A DNA stretch of 64,000 nt from Pseudozobellia sp. WGM2 (GCF_017810075.1 NZ_JADNYK010000001.1:372001-436000); one strand, 5' to 3'; numbered from the stretch's first letter, positions 26,821 through 36,413 are shown. Translations and numbers: made by a program. Notes: generated by a model not told the origin, from the letters alone.

Positions 26821-27122
26821 AAGTTCAACTATTATTTTGATGCAATTTACTGATAGTAAGTTATAAACGAACCAAGTTATTCCCCACAATAATTGGGGCT
26901 TTTCTGCCTAAAATACTGAAAATTAGACTGTTTGAGAGAAAATACTTTCAAAAATTAGTCGATATTGTAAGAAAAATAAGTAATTATTAAAATGTTAGGC
27001 GTTCTATTCATTATTATTTATCAAATAGCGCCACTAGAAAAGAATTTGAAATGGGTGAGGGGTTAGGGTATAAAACTTGAGGTTTTGTACTTTAAACTAA
27101 TATATAGTGGAATTCAAATAAG

Positions 27123-28640
27123 TTAATGAAACTCATATGCCCCGATATCAGGTTTCTCATCTCTAAAGATTCCGTTGATATCTTGAGGTACGTTTACTGA
27201 AATGTCTGGATCCGCTTTTCCTATAGCAAACGATTCAGGTGAAAGCTGAAAATTATTATGAATTGTATTTCTAAAATGCACATCTTCATTAAAAAAGTTA
27301 TTTAAATAATGATTGTCATTTACAGCGTCAAAAGGAGACTCGTTTTGCATTGCTTGATCTTCAAGTTTGATGAGACAATTGTTAAAAAAATAATTGAAGG
27401 TATTACTGTTATTATTTGTCAGCGATATTTCATTAGCATTATTTCCATAGATAATGCTGTTCTGAAAATCTGCTTTTATTAATTCGGAATTTTCTCTTTT
27501 TCCAAAAGGCTCATTATCAATTTGAAGAGCACTTGATGTTCTTAATCCGTCAGTCCAATAATTGGCTATAGTTGAATGGTTAAAGCTGTAACTGCCTCCA
27601 GAATTAATTAGAAATGAGCTGCCACCTGAACTACCAAACACACAGTTTTCACCTATTATAAAGGCTGATATAGCTCTTAAGTTATTAATTAAACTATTGT
27701 AGACCTGTGTGTTCCTTAGAGATAAGGTTGGTTCGTTTAAAATATCATCACCGAAAACCTTTATGCCTGTCAATGCATTTTTTAGGGTTAGGTGGTTTAT
27801 TTCATTACTTGTACTACCTGAAGCAATAATCACTCCGTCCCACTGTGCAGGCTGGTCAGAAAACTCATGATCTAAACGGTTTCCTTCAAAAATCACTTCA
27901 TTTTCTAAACGCAAAGAATCTTGACTAACAGCGCCTTCAATTTTTAGAGAGCTGCCGGGGCTGACATACAGACCTGAATTCTTATGAAAGTGTATTCTTG
28001 TGCCAGCTTCAATCAACAATGATTTACTTTGAGGTATCGCCGCGTAGCCGTAAACCACATAAGGTTTATCATTTGTAAGCACTAATTCATCGGAACCAAA
28101 CTCAAAACCAGGAACAGTTGTTAGATTTTCTTCGGTATCGTTTTCTACTAAAATCTGTCTTTTTTTACCACTTGCATCTTTCTCAGGGTAAAGGAATATT
28201 GCGTCTTTCACTAAGGTCACCAATGCAATTTCCTGTAAATTATCGCCCTCGTCAAACTGGAGCAAATCAGTATAAAGAAATTCGTTAATACCGGCATCTG
28301 AAATGTCAATCGTAGATTCAATAAAAATAAATAGGCTGTCTTTGGAGTTCACCGGAATATTAGTGAAGTTTTTTCCGGCAATACCATCTACATTCAGGCG
28401 ATACGCGCTTTCTTGACCTTTACCTAAAGATATACTTGGTATTTGTATGTCATTGCCAGAGTGATTATAAACTTTGAGAGTGTAGGTGCTTGAACCGATA
28501 GAGGAAAAAACAGTATCTAAGTATACTGTGTCTTTTGAAAAATGCAAGTTGCCCGAGCTAGCTGTATATTCAAAGTCTTTTCGGCATGAAAAGCCGAATA
28601 AGGTTAGAATAGTTATCGATATGACGAGGAAATGTCGCAT
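27123..28640 (-). CDS. Lipoprotein with predicted beta-helix region
   Basis: Not tied to a named function. The 505-residue protein has a lipobox F-G-F-S-C-R at its N-terminus, so it is an envelope lipoprotein. Residues of about 40-165 look like an immunoglobulin-type domain; from about 190 on, repeated Asn/Gly-rich turns (I-N-S-G-G-S-Y-S-F-N-H-S-T-I) suggest a right-handed beta-helix, as in pectate-lyase-like proteins, ending in a D-I-G-A-Y-E-F-H tail common in such repeats. No catalytic residues could be assigned. Conserved relatives occur in Bacteroidota. Same strand as the thioesterase and cyclotransferase genes (32-base gap to the thioesterase), so probably one operon. Confidence 0.7.
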   Translation of the reverse strand: MRHFLVISITILTLFGFSCRKDFEYTASSGNLHFSKDTVYLDTVFSSIGSSTYTLKVYNHSGNDIQIPSISLGKGQESAYRLNVDGIAGKNFTNIPVNSKDSLFIFIESTIDISDAGINEFLYTDLLQFDEGDNLQEIALVTLVKDAIFLYPEKDASGKKRQILVENDTEENLTTVPGFEFGSDELVLTNDKPYVVYGYAAIPQSKSLLIEAGTRIHFHKNSGLYVSPGSSLKIEGAVSQDSLRLENEVIFEGNRLDHEFSDQPAQWDGVIIASGSTSNEINHLTLKNALTGIKVFGDDILNEPTLSLRNTQVYNSLINNLRAISAFIIGENCVFGSSGGSSFLINSGGSYSFNHSTIANYWTDGLRTSSALQIDNEPFGKRENSELIKADFQNSIIYGNNANEISLTNNNSNTFNYFFNNCLIKLEDQAMQNESPFDAVNDNHYLNNFFNEDVHFRNTIHNNFQLSPESFAIGKADPDISVNVPQDINGIFRDEKPDIGAYEFH

Positions 28641-28672
28641 ATAAAATCACTTCTATATAGAGATCAAAATAC

Positions 28673-29065
28673 TTACTCAGCAAATAATTCTTTAATCTCT
28701 TCTGAGATTCGGATGGGTTTTAAGCTCTCGGAATTCAGTAAGCACCATTCCGTTTTCGAATGCAACAATAGTTGACCGGTTCGGTCATCATGCATTTCAA
28801 CAACACGTACAGACTTCGCCCCTTTACTACTGGCTATGTGGGTTTCGATTTTAATAACATCACCTAACTTCGCAGCAAGCTTATAGGTAATGTGATGGGT
28901 CATCACCACCCATATGTTGTTTTTGATTATTTCTTCAGGGCAGACTTTTAACCAATGTTCTTTTGAAATATCTTGAATCCATTGTACGTAGCGAACATTG
29001 TTCACGTGGTCTAAATCATCTAAATCATCTTTTTTAACGACCAGTTTCTTTTGAAATTTATGCAT
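28673..29065 (-). CDS. Acyl-CoA thioesterase (4HBT hotdog fold)
   Basis: Hotdog-fold thioesterase of 130 residues, similar to YbgC/FadM-type enzymes that hydrolyse acyl-CoA or acyl-ACP. The catalytic aspartate region reads D-D-L-D-H-V-N-N near residue 18, as in the family (D-x-x-x-H-V-N-N). It abuts the cyclotransferase gene upstream with no gap and is followed by the beta-helix lipoprotein gene after 32 bases. Substrate chain length cannot be read. Confidence 0.88.
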   Translation of the reverse strand: MHKFQKKLVVKKDDLDDLDHVNNVRYVQWIQDISKEHWLKVCPEEIIKNNIWVVMTHHITYKLAAKLGDVIKIETHIASSKGAKSVRVVEMHDDRTGQLLLHSKTEWCLLNSESLKPIRISEEIKELFAE

Positions 29066-30115
29066 CTATTTTTTTTGAATGGTCACTTCGAACATTTTGT
29101 CCCATTCTTTTCCGGTTACGAAAAAAGTTTTTCTCTTGGGGTGATAGGCTATACCGTTGAGAACATTGTCGGTATCGCTCCAGGTTTGGTGATGTGTAAC
29201 CTTATTGCTTAACCCGCTGAAATTGATAACACCCTCGATAGCTCCACTTTTGGCGTCAATAATCATAACACTGGGCTTTTGATAGACATTGGCATATATT
29301 TTTCCGTCTACATACTCCAGTTCATTTGCACTATCGTTAATTGACTTGTTGGTCACTGTTTCAATAGTGCCTTCTTCAACAAGGGTTTCAGGGTTCAGAA
29401 ACCATATTTTTTCGGTTCCATCACTCTTATACAGTTTTTTACCATCATTGGTCAGGCCCCATCCTTCTTTGCTTTTGCCATACTGAAAGGTATCGAGTCT
29501 CTTCAAGTCTTTTAAATCATAAACAAAGCCGGTGCCGCTTCGCCACGTTAGCATGTAAATTTTATCATTGAGGATAGTAATGCCTTCGCCGAAATAGTTA
29601 TCCTCTAAATTTACCTGCTGGAAAATTTCTCCTGTATTAAAATCTACTTTTCTTAATGACGAGCGTCCATTTTTTCCAGTGCTTTCGTATAAAGTGTCGT
29701 TATGAAATTCAAGACCTTGGGTATACGCCTTGTTATCGTGAGGGTACTCGTTTACAATTTCGTAGGTATAGATTTCAGGTGATTTAGCCGCCAAAACCTT
29801 GATGTTCTTCGTCACCTCTACAGTTTGATCTTCGTATTTAACCTTGGCATTCAAGGTTTTATCGCCTAAGGTAGGTACATTGAGGGTGATTTTTCCATCA
29901 TTTACTTCAAGTTCATTTCCCTCTAGGAGGTAAGTGACCTGTTGAATTTCTTTATTTTTTTTATTCTTTATGGATACAGCTAGGCTTTGATTCTGTTGAA
30001 TTTTTTTGCCGTTATCGTTAAATTCAATTTCAAATAGGGATGAAGGGGTGTTATCACCTCCGCAAGCCATAAAGAGAAATAAAATACTTGATGAAAAAAT
30101 TTTAAGGGTATTCAT
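29066..30115 (-). CDS. Glutaminyl-peptide cyclotransferase lipoprotein
   Basis: Five-bladed beta-propeller glutamine cyclotransferase (349 residues) that converts N-terminal glutamine of exported proteins to pyroglutamate. A lipobox L-F-M-A-C-G places it in the envelope. A beta-sandwich stretch (about 25-110) precedes the propeller, which shows Y-T-Q-G-L-E-F, F-G-E-G-I-T-I-L and W-G-L-T-N-D-G motifs. In Bacteroidota cyclotransferases act on signal-peptidase-processed exported proteins, many of which start with Gln. It is the first gene of a three-gene minus-strand cluster, just upstream of the SRP RNA gene that points the other way. Confidence 0.9.
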   Translation of the reverse strand: MNTLKIFSSSILFLFMACGGDNTPSSLFEIEFNDNGKKIQQNQSLAVSIKNKKNKEIQQVTYLLEGNELEVNDGKITLNVPTLGDKTLNAKVKYEDQTVEVTKNIKVLAAKSPEIYTYEIVNEYPHDNKAYTQGLEFHNDTLYESTGKNGRSSLRKVDFNTGEIFQQVNLEDNYFGEGITILNDKIYMLTWRSGTGFVYDLKDLKRLDTFQYGKSKEGWGLTNDGKKLYKSDGTEKIWFLNPETLVEEGTIETVTNKSINDSANELEYVDGKIYANVYQKPSVMIIDAKSGAIEGVINFSGLSNKVTHHQTWSDTDNVLNGIAYHPKRKTFFVTGKEWDKMFEVTIQKK

Positions 30116-30212
30116 TGTAATGTCTGATTTGTAGTCCTCAGAGGACCAGATATAAAAGACAAAAATAACGAACTCCTATCAATATTCGAATATAAAATTA
30201 GGAGGTAAACGA

Positions 30213-30242
30213 TTGTCAAAGTTACAAAAGGTTGTATATTTG
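30213..30242 (+). promoter_or_regulatory. SRP RNA promoter
   Basis: TTG at 30213-30215, 19 bases, then TATATTTG at 30235-30242, an exact match to the Bacteroidota promoter consensus. The predicted start about five bases later coincides with the first paired bases of the SRP RNA. Confidence 0.75.
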
Positions 30243-30245
30243 CGG

Positions 30246-30343
30246 TCGGCAAGTCCTACACGACCAGCTCCTGTAGAATCCCCCAGGGTGGGAACGCAGC
30301 AAGGGTATACGGTTGTAGCGGTGCGATGTAGGTAGCTTGCCTT
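30246..30343 (+). ncRNA. ffs: Small SRP RNA (4.5S-type)
   Basis: RNA component of the signal recognition particle that targets membrane proteins with Ffh and FtsY. The 5' GGCAAG (30248-30253) pairs with CTTGCC (30336-30341), giving one long hairpin of about 95 bases. The apical part carries the Ffh-binding internal loop bases GGGAACGCAGCAAGGG and the GGTGCGATGTAGGTAGC 3' strand seen in bacterial SRP RNAs. A consensus promoter lies just before it and a T7 run just after, so the RNA hairpin doubles as its terminator. An ORF on the opposite strand (30179-30370) overlaps it but is not real. Confidence 0.9.
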
Positions 30344-30468
30344 TTTTTGTGCCCTAAAGTGAAGTATCATGCTTTACTTTGCATTCTGATTCTTCCTATT
30401 TATATTCCCATTATCAAATTCTAAATTTCTTTCCGTTCAGCTCAATTTATTCGTTATTTTGCAGATGT

Positions 30469-31278
30469 ATGAAAAAAAAGGTTGTGCTCATTACCGGCGG
30501 TTCTTCCGGTATCGGAAAATCCATAGGGCTTTACCTAAAATCAATGGGTTTTAAAGTGTACGGTACCACCCGTAGTTTAGAAAAGCATCCGGATTTTGAG
30601 GTTTTTGATTTGTTAGAGCTTGATGTTACCGACCCTTCAAGTATTAAAAAGGCTATTCAAGGCATACTAGAAAAAGAACAGCGTATAGATATACTTATCA
30701 ATAATGCTGGAATGGGTATAACAGGGCCTATTGAAGAAACCCCACATAACGAAATCGATAGGGTTTTCCAGACCAATTTTCATGGTCCCCTACATATGTC
30801 TAAAGCAGTCATACCTCATATGAGAGCGCAAAAGAGCGGAGTAATTATTAATATTACTTCAATTGCCGGTTATATGGGGCTGCCCTTCAGGGGAATCTAT
30901 TCGGCTACCAAAGGTGCATTAGGCACTATTACCGAAGCCTTAAGAATGGAAGTTAAAGATTTTGGTATAAAGGTCTGTACATTGGCTCCCGGTGATTTTA
31001 AAACGAATATTGCCAAAGGCAGGTATCATGCCCCCATAGTTGAAAATTCACCATATGCCAAAAATTACGGAAAAACCCTAAAGATGATCGATGAGGATGT
31101 TGATACCAGCGGTGATCCTATAGCCGTGGCAAAAGTAGTTCTTGAAATCATAAACACACAACACCCAAAGGTGCATTATAAGGTAGGGGAGCCTCTGCAA
31201 AAACTCTCTACAGTATTAAAGGGTGTATTGCCGGATAAACTGTACGAGAAACTCTTACTTAAACATTATAAATTGTAA
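30469..31278 (+). CDS. Short-chain dehydrogenase/reductase
   Basis: Classical SDR oxidoreductase. I use the ATG at 30469 (269 residues), because the frame upstream of it is low-complexity and the N-terminus M-K-K-K-V-V-L-I-T-G-G is the normal start of the Rossmann fold. Motifs: T-G-G-S-S-G-I-G at 9-16, N-N-A-G at 78-81, catalytic Ser131, and Y144-x3-K148. The substrate is not apparent; long-chain or sterol-like SDRs share this pattern. Its TATTTTG box (one base short of consensus) ends three bases before a possible leaderless start. Confidence 0.9.
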   Translation: MKKKVVLITGGSSGIGKSIGLYLKSMGFKVYGTTRSLEKHPDFEVFDLLELDVTDPSSIKKAIQGILEKEQRIDILINNAGMGITGPIEETPHNEIDRVFQTNFHGPLHMSKAVIPHMRAQKSGVIINITSIAGYMGLPFRGIYSATKGALGTITEALRMEVKDFGIKVCTLAPGDFKTNIAKGRYHAPIVENSPYAKNYGKTLKMIDEDVDTSGDPIAVAKVVLEIINTQHPKVHYKVGEPLQKLSTVLKGVLPDKLYEKLLLKHYKL

Positions 31279-31349
31279 ATTCGTGATCTTGGGTTAAATA
31301 GCCCATTTTCGACTTATATCTAATTCTAAATCTAATAAAAACAACACAA

Positions 31350-32006
31350 ATGAAATTTTTTATAGACACGGCAAATTTAGACCAGATTCGAGAAGCTCAG
31401 CAATTAGGGGTACTTGATGGAGTAACAACCAACCCGTCTTTGATGGCAAAGGAAGGTATTACCGGGCGTAACAATATATTGAAGCACTATGTCGATATCT
31501 GCAACATCGTTGAAGGAGATGTTTCTGCTGAAGTTATTTCTACCGAGTTTGATGAAATTATCAAAGAAGGTGAAGAGCTTGCAGAACTACACGATCAAAT
31601 TGTCGTAAAGGTTCCAATGATTAAAGATGGCGTGAAAGCACTTAAGTATTTCTCGGACAAGGGTATTCGTACGAATTGTACGTTGGTCTTCTCTGCAGGT
31701 CAAGCTCTTTTGGCAGCCAAAGCAGGTGCAACTTATGTATCGCCTTTCATCGGTAGATTAGATGATATATCTACAGATGGTCTTAACCTAATTGCAGAAA
31801 TTCGTCTTATTTATGATAATTTCGGATTTGAAACTCAGATTTTGGCAGCTTCCATTCGTCACACCATGCACGTGCTTGAATGTGCTAAAATAGGCGCGGA
31901 TGTCATGACAGGTGGCCTTGATTCAATTACAGGGCTTTTAAAACACCCTCTAACCGATAGTGGATTAGAGAAGTTTTTGGCAGATTACCAAAAAGGCAAT
32001 AAATAG
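31350..32006 (+). CDS. Fructose-6-phosphate aldolase/transaldolase-like protein
   Basis: Small TIM-barrel aldolase of the TalC/FSA family (218 residues). N-terminal F-I-D-T-A-N and T-T-N-P-S-L motifs are present, and the Schiff-base lysine is Lys87 in V-V-K-V-P-M. Relatives act either as fructose-6-phosphate aldolase or as transaldolase in the pentose phosphate pathway, and sequence alone does not separate these; in Bacteroidota, where no longer transaldolase may be present, transaldolase activity is often assumed. Single gene with a good terminator. Confidence 0.93.
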   Translation: MKFFIDTANLDQIREAQQLGVLDGVTTNPSLMAKEGITGRNNILKHYVDICNIVEGDVSAEVISTEFDEIIKEGEELAELHDQIVVKVPMIKDGVKALKYFSDKGIRTNCTLVFSAGQALLAAKAGATYVSPFIGRLDDISTDGLNLIAEIRLIYDNFGFETQILAASIRHTMHVLECAKIGADVMTGGLDSITGLLKHPLTDSGLEKFLADYQKGNK

Positions 32007-32031
32007 TTCTTTATTTAGAACATGATGTTAT

Positions 32032-32063
32032 AAAAGGAGGATGTGGTAATCCTCCTTTTTTTT
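32032..32063. terminator. Terminator between aldolase and lipoprotein genes
   Basis: A perfect 10-base inverted repeat (AAAAGGAGGA, 32032-32041, and TCCTCCTTTT, 32050-32059; 8-base loop) followed by more T. It serves the aldolase gene and could work for the convergent gene too. Confidence 0.88.
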
Positions 32064-32065
32064 AT

Positions 32066-33448
32066 TTACAAAGGCCCGTAAACATTGGCAAAAGCATCTA
32101 CGATAACATCATTTTTGGTAACGATGCATTTGTTTAGAGGGTAAATAATCAAGGCTTTGGTAAGTGCTTCAAAATCAGGAGCCCTAAATTGATTTTCAGG
32201 ATCCAAATTGGAACTTTCCAATAACGCTTTCCAATGGCCCTGCTCGGTTTTGATGTTGATGCCTACATACGAATAGTCGGGTTTCTCAGAGGTGAGTTTA
32301 GCTATTCGACGCTTAATGTTTTCGAAATGGGTTCTATCGGTACCGGACCAAAAATAGAATACGGTATTTTGGTTTTTAGCGATTTCCGGCAATGAAATAG
32401 TATTCCCCTCTAAATCTAAGACCTGTATGCTGGGTATTTTTTTGTTAGGTTGAATATTCTTAATGCCTTCATATAAAGTATTGATTTCATTAATGTGCCG
32501 ATTGTTACTGGAAAGCTCATGAAATCCTTCGATAAAAGATTCATTGTTTTTTTCCGTATCGTGCACTTTAAGTAAGTAGTCAAAAGCAACATTCCGGAAG
32601 AGGTTGTCTTTCAATTCTTTCTCTTCAACCAAACTATCTATAATATGTAATTTGTGTTTGTTGAAATGCAGTTGGTTTCGAATTACACTTGTTTCAATAT
32701 CACAAGAATTGACACAGGTCATGTAAGAAAGGTTTCCCACATGATATTTCACAAAATTATAGTATGGGCGAAGATAGGTAAGGTCTTGGTCGTCAAAGGT
32801 AAGTTCTGACCGGTAATCGTAAAAGTCGTCGGGCAAGTCATTGATAACACTATTGTTCGTTCGTCTTTTATGCCTAAAGGGGTAAACTTCTTTGTACATA
32901 TTATAATTGTAGAAAACACTGGTTTTTGCAATTTTTTCCTCTTTGTCAGATAAGTCGGCCTCAACGGTCAAACCGTCTAAAATATCCAGTTTTTCTTGTT
33001 TCAAAGAATCTATCTTGGTGGCGAACTCTTTGGGTTCTAAAGTGTAGTATGACCTAATTCTTTCAGCTTCCTCTTCATTGGCCAAGAAAAGTTCCAATAA
33101 AAAATTATTTATTTCTTCACCCCTTCCGGTGAAGATAAGCGACTCATCAAAATCGACCGTGTTGAGACGTATGACAATACTATCTCCCTTTTGTAAATAT
33201 ATATACTGTACCTCGGGATCGTGGTTAAAATGATAAAGCCCCTCCGTAATCGAATCAAGTTGAAAAGAAAATCGGCTTCTTTCATCTAATTTTGCAGAAT
33301 CGACTACTACATCTCCTTTATAAAGAACGACATGTGTAGTTGTCGGGTTTACGATTTCACCGGCAAAAAAAACGTTCTGAGAAATTTCTTCTTCTGCCCC
33401 GCAGGCCGCCAATAAGAAAAGAAAAAGATAGAGTAAATGTTTATTCAT
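32066..33448 (-). CDS. TlpA-like thioredoxin-fold lipoprotein without CxxC
   Basis: Lipoprotein of 460 residues (lipobox L-L-A-A-C-G at its N-terminus). The first 120 residues form a beta-rich DUF4369-like domain (for example F-S-F-Q-L-D-S), the middle is helical, and the last 130 residues follow the thioredoxin/TlpA fold (N-T-V-F-Y-F-W-S-G-T). Where TlpA proteins have W-C-x-x-C this one has W-S-G-T-D-R, so disulfide chemistry is not expected. Such lipoproteins are common in Bacteroidota, often near sulfur-oxidation or redox genes, but none is nearby. Function unknown. Confidence 0.78.
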   Translation of the reverse strand: MNKHLLYLFLFLLAACGAEEEISQNVFFAGEIVNPTTTHVVLYKGDVVVDSAKLDERSRFSFQLDSITEGLYHFNHDPEVQYIYLQKGDSIVIRLNTVDFDESLIFTGRGEEINNFLLELFLANEEEAERIRSYYTLEPKEFATKIDSLKQEKLDILDGLTVEADLSDKEEKIAKTSVFYNYNMYKEVYPFRHKRRTNNSVINDLPDDFYDYRSELTFDDQDLTYLRPYYNFVKYHVGNLSYMTCVNSCDIETSVIRNQLHFNKHKLHIIDSLVEEKELKDNLFRNVAFDYLLKVHDTEKNNESFIEGFHELSSNNRHINEINTLYEGIKNIQPNKKIPSIQVLDLEGNTISLPEIAKNQNTVFYFWSGTDRTHFENIKRRIAKLTSEKPDYSYVGINIKTEQGHWKALLESSNLDPENQFRAPDFEALTKALIIYPLNKCIVTKNDVIVDAFANVYGPL

Positions 33449-33571
33449 ATAACGTTATCAGCTAGACAATAAACAAAATTAATCAACCCCATAACCTATG
33501 CTGTTAATAGCGAGTTAAATATTAGCGCGTTACGTTAATGATTTCGACAAGTAGTTTAGATAATAAGATTA

Positions 33572-33602
33572 TTGGTAAGGCATTTATAATTCAGTACTTT
33601 TG
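33572..33602 (+). promoter_or_regulatory. Promoter for the ABC-F gene
   Basis: TTG at 33572-33574, 20 bases, then TACTTTTG at 33595-33602 (exact TAnnTTTG). The predicted start is about 20 bases before the ATG at 33627. Confidence 0.6.
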
Positions 33603-33626
33603 CACCGATTTTAAAAAATATGCGCT

Positions 33627-35255
33627 ATGTTATCGGTATCAAATTTATCTGTTCAGTTCGGAAAAAGAGTTTTATTCGATGAAGTCAATGTTACTTTCAC
33701 CGAAGGAAATTGTTATGGAGTTATAGGTGCCAATGGTGCAGGTAAATCGACCTTTTTAAAGATTTTATCAGGTCAAATAGACCCTACTTCGGGTCATGTT
33801 TCGCTTGAGCCGGGTAAGCGAATGTCTATTTTGGAACAAAATCATAACGCTTATGATGAAGCAACTGTACTTGAGACAGTTGTTATGGGTAATAAACCAC
33901 TTTTCGCAATAAAGAAAGAAATAGATGCACTATATGCCGATTACAGTGATGAAAACGCAGACAAGATAGGTGAGCTTCAGGTGCAATTTGAAGAAATGAA
34001 TGGGTGGAATGCCGATAGTGATGCGGCGGCATTACTTTCTAATTTAGGCATCTCTGAAGACCATCATTTTACGGTAATGGCAGATATAGATTCTAAACTC
34101 AAGGTTCGTGTCTTACTGGCGCAGGCTCTTTTTGGAAACCCTGATGTTTTGATTATGGATGAGCCTACCAACGATTTGGACTACGAAACCATTCATTGGT
34201 TAGAGAACTTTTTGGCCAATTACGAGAACACGGTAATAGTAGTATCTCACGATAGACACTTTTTAGACTCGGTTTGTACCAGTATAGCAGATATCGACTT
34301 TGGTAAATTAAACCTGTATTCGGGTAATTATACCTTTTGGTACGAGAGTAGTCAATTGGCAGCACGTCAAAGAGCCCAACAAAATAAAAAGGCAGAAGAA
34401 AAGGCTAAAGAACTTCAAGAATTTATTATGCGTTTCAGCGCCAATGTTGCCAAAAGTAAACAGGCAACATCTCGAAAGAAAATGCTGTCTAAACTTAAGG
34501 TAGAAGATATTAAGCCTTCGAGTAGAAGGTACCCTGCAATAATTTTTGAAAGAGAGCGTGAGGCCGGTGATCAAATATTGAATGTTGAAGGTTTATCAGC
34601 TTCTACTGAAGAGGGTGATGTTCTTTTTAACAACGTAAACTTAAACTTGGCTAAAGGTGATAAGGTTGCCGTTATATCAAAAGATTCACGTGCTACTACC
34701 GCTTTTTATGATATAATAAATGACAAGCGCAAAGCTGATAAAGGCTCTTTTCAATGGGGTGTAACCACAAATCAATCATATTTGCCTGCCGATAATTCTG
34801 ATTTCTTTACCGAAAATATCAGTCTCGTAGATTGGTTAAGGCAGTGGGCAAAAACCGAAGAAGAGCGAGAAGAAGTATACATCAGAGGCTTTTTAGGAAA
34901 AATGCTTTTTAGTGGAGAAGAAGCTCTAAAAAAGTGTACCGTACTTTCTGGAGGTGAGAAGGTGAGATGTATGTTAAGTAGAATGATGATGATGAGGGCG
35001 AATGTAGTTATGTTAGACGAACCTACGAACCATTTAGACTTAGAGAGCATTACTGCATTTAACAATTCACTTAAAAACTTTAAGGGTACAGTGTTATTTA
35101 CGACCCATGATCATGAATTTGCCCAAACGGTTGCCAATAGAATTGTAGAACTAACACCTAAAGGCAACATTGATAGATATTTATCGTTTGAAGAGTATAT
35201 GTCTGATAAAGCTTTGAAAGAGCAGCGCGAGAAAATGTACGCTGTACCTGTTTAA
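33627..35255 (+). CDS. ABC-F ATPase, YbiT-like, with degenerate second P-loop
   Basis: Ribosome-associated ABC-F protein of 542 residues with two ATP-binding domains and no membrane helices. The first has Walker A G-A-N-G-A-G-K-S-T at 34-42 and D-E-P-T-N-D-L-D; the second has a signature L-S-G-G-E-K and D-E-P-T-N-H-L-D but its Walker A (residues 351-359) reads S-K-D-S-R-A-T-T-A, lacking the glycines and the lysine. The linker between the domains and general layout match YbiT, an ABC-F factor that acts on translation at the ribosomal E site. Start at ATG 33627 is preceded by a clear promoter. Confidence 0.9.
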   Translation: MLSVSNLSVQFGKRVLFDEVNVTFTEGNCYGVIGANGAGKSTFLKILSGQIDPTSGHVSLEPGKRMSILEQNHNAYDEATVLETVVMGNKPLFAIKKEIDALYADYSDENADKIGELQVQFEEMNGWNADSDAAALLSNLGISEDHHFTVMADIDSKLKVRVLLAQALFGNPDVLIMDEPTNDLDYETIHWLENFLANYENTVIVVSHDRHFLDSVCTSIADIDFGKLNLYSGNYTFWYESSQLAARQRAQQNKKAEEKAKELQEFIMRFSANVAKSKQATSRKKMLSKLKVEDIKPSSRRYPAIIFEREREAGDQILNVEGLSASTEEGDVLFNNVNLNLAKGDKVAVISKDSRATTAFYDIINDKRKADKGSFQWGVTTNQSYLPADNSDFFTENISLVDWLRQWAKTEEEREEVYIRGFLGKMLFSGEEALKKCTVLSGGEKVRCMLSRMMMMRANVVMLDEPTNHLDLESITAFNNSLKNFKGTVLFTTHDHEFAQTVANRIVELTPKGNIDRYLSFEEYMSDKALKEQREKMYAVPV

Positions 35256-35282
35256 GGTTTTATCGATCCAAACTCTTACATC

Positions 35283-36413
35283 ATGAAAACCTACAATCTG
35301 CTATTTGCCTCATTGGCAATGGTGGTCATCGGTTGTACTAAATCAGATGGTGATGGCAATTCGACCGACAAAACCAATGGAGTAAACTCTGCCTATACCC
35401 TTTTGGTGCAGGATAAAGAAAAACTTTCTTCAATAGCTATTAATGTAACTGGTGAACTTAGTGTAGCAACTGCCACAGAAAGTGCTTTTACACTGAACTC
35501 TACTCCAAAAATAACTTATGTTGAAGATGATTTTTTCAGTTATTATCATCAAAGCGGTGATTGCAATGGTGAGATAACTGTTTACGATTTTGAGAGGAAA
35601 AATGTGGCTTCAGAAATTGTATTTGAAGATTTAGGTGCTTGCAATCTCAAATCAAATGCTATCCTTAGAACGGAAAACAGTCTCTACATAGCTTATGAAA
35701 TTAAAACTTCAAAAAAAATAAGCGATTACTATGTAAGGGCAATTGACACTTCTTCAGAAGAAGTTGTTTTTACCGATATAGCATTGGGTCATAAGCCGGT
35801 TGAAATGGCCTTTGCGAATGATAGACTTTTTGTGCTTACACTTGATGAAAAACTATCGGGTAAATATGGTATAAATGTCATTGACGCTCAGATAAACCTC
35901 CTGATTTATTATGATTTACTCACTTTTGGTGCTCGACGCATTTTTAAGGGGCCTAATGATAATATTATTGTCAGTTTTGATGATTTACACATGACTATTG
36001 ACAACAATTCGTTAGCAGTTTCCACTACAAAATACGGAGTAGGAACTGAACCGAATTTTAAATCTGCAAGTACCATGAAATTTGACGCTTCCGGTAGATT
36101 ATATTACGATATGCCAGGTGGGACGCATAGTATTTATCCGGTGATATCAGCAGTTTACGATTTTGAGAAAAATTCTGCTATACTGTATGCTTATGAGAAT
36201 TTTCTATCTGAGGCACAACGTAAATTTGAGTTTGAGATAGAAAGTACTACAATGGTTTCTTACGATGAGAAAAATGATTTTATATTGATAGGATATAAAA
36301 AAATAGGCAGTAATAACCGTGGTGGGTTATTAAGAATCAAACCCGCTCCCAATCCTGCACTTATCGACAATTTAGATGTAGATGGTGTGCCTCATTCCAT
36401 TTTTGTGGAATAA
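35283..36413 (+). CDS. Uncharacterised lipoprotein, possible beta-propeller
   Basis: Not recognised. A 376-residue lipoprotein (lipobox V-V-I-G-C-T near residue 18) followed by a low-complexity Asp/Gly/Ser stretch and repeated beta-strand-rich segments (F-T-D-I-A-L-G-H and L-Y-Y-D-M-P-G-G-T-H), which would suit a beta-propeller. It lies 27 bases after the ABC-F gene on the same strand, possibly co-transcribed. Role unknown. Confidence 0.65.
   Translation: MKTYNLLFASLAMVVIGCTKSDGDGNSTDKTNGVNSAYTLLVQDKEKLSSIAINVTGELSVATATESAFTLNSTPKITYVEDDFFSYYHQSGDCNGEITVYDFERKNVASEIVFEDLGACNLKSNAILRTENSLYIAYEIKTSKKISDYYVRAIDTSSEEVVFTDIALGHKPVEMAFANDRLFVLTLDEKLSGKYGINVIDAQINLLIYYDLLTFGARRIFKGPNDNIIVSFDDLHMTIDNNSLAVSTTKYGVGTEPNFKSASTMKFDASGRLYYDMPGGTHSIYPVISAVYDFEKNSAILYAYENFLSEAQRKFEFEIESTTMVSYDEKNDFILIGYKKIGSNNRGGLLRIKPAPNPALIDNLDVDGVPHSIFVE

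Noticed and set aside
26881-26899. CCCCA/TGGGG inverted repeat before the LytTR gene
   Set aside because: Only 5 paired bases; no T-run long enough for a terminator, no partner site.
30179-30370. 63-residue ORF on the minus strand
   Set aside because: It lies over the SRP RNA and its promoter; no conserved protein features.
30356-30380. 9-base stem-loop after the SRP RNA
   Set aside because: No T-run follows on the plus strand; the RNA hairpin and its T7 run already explain termination.
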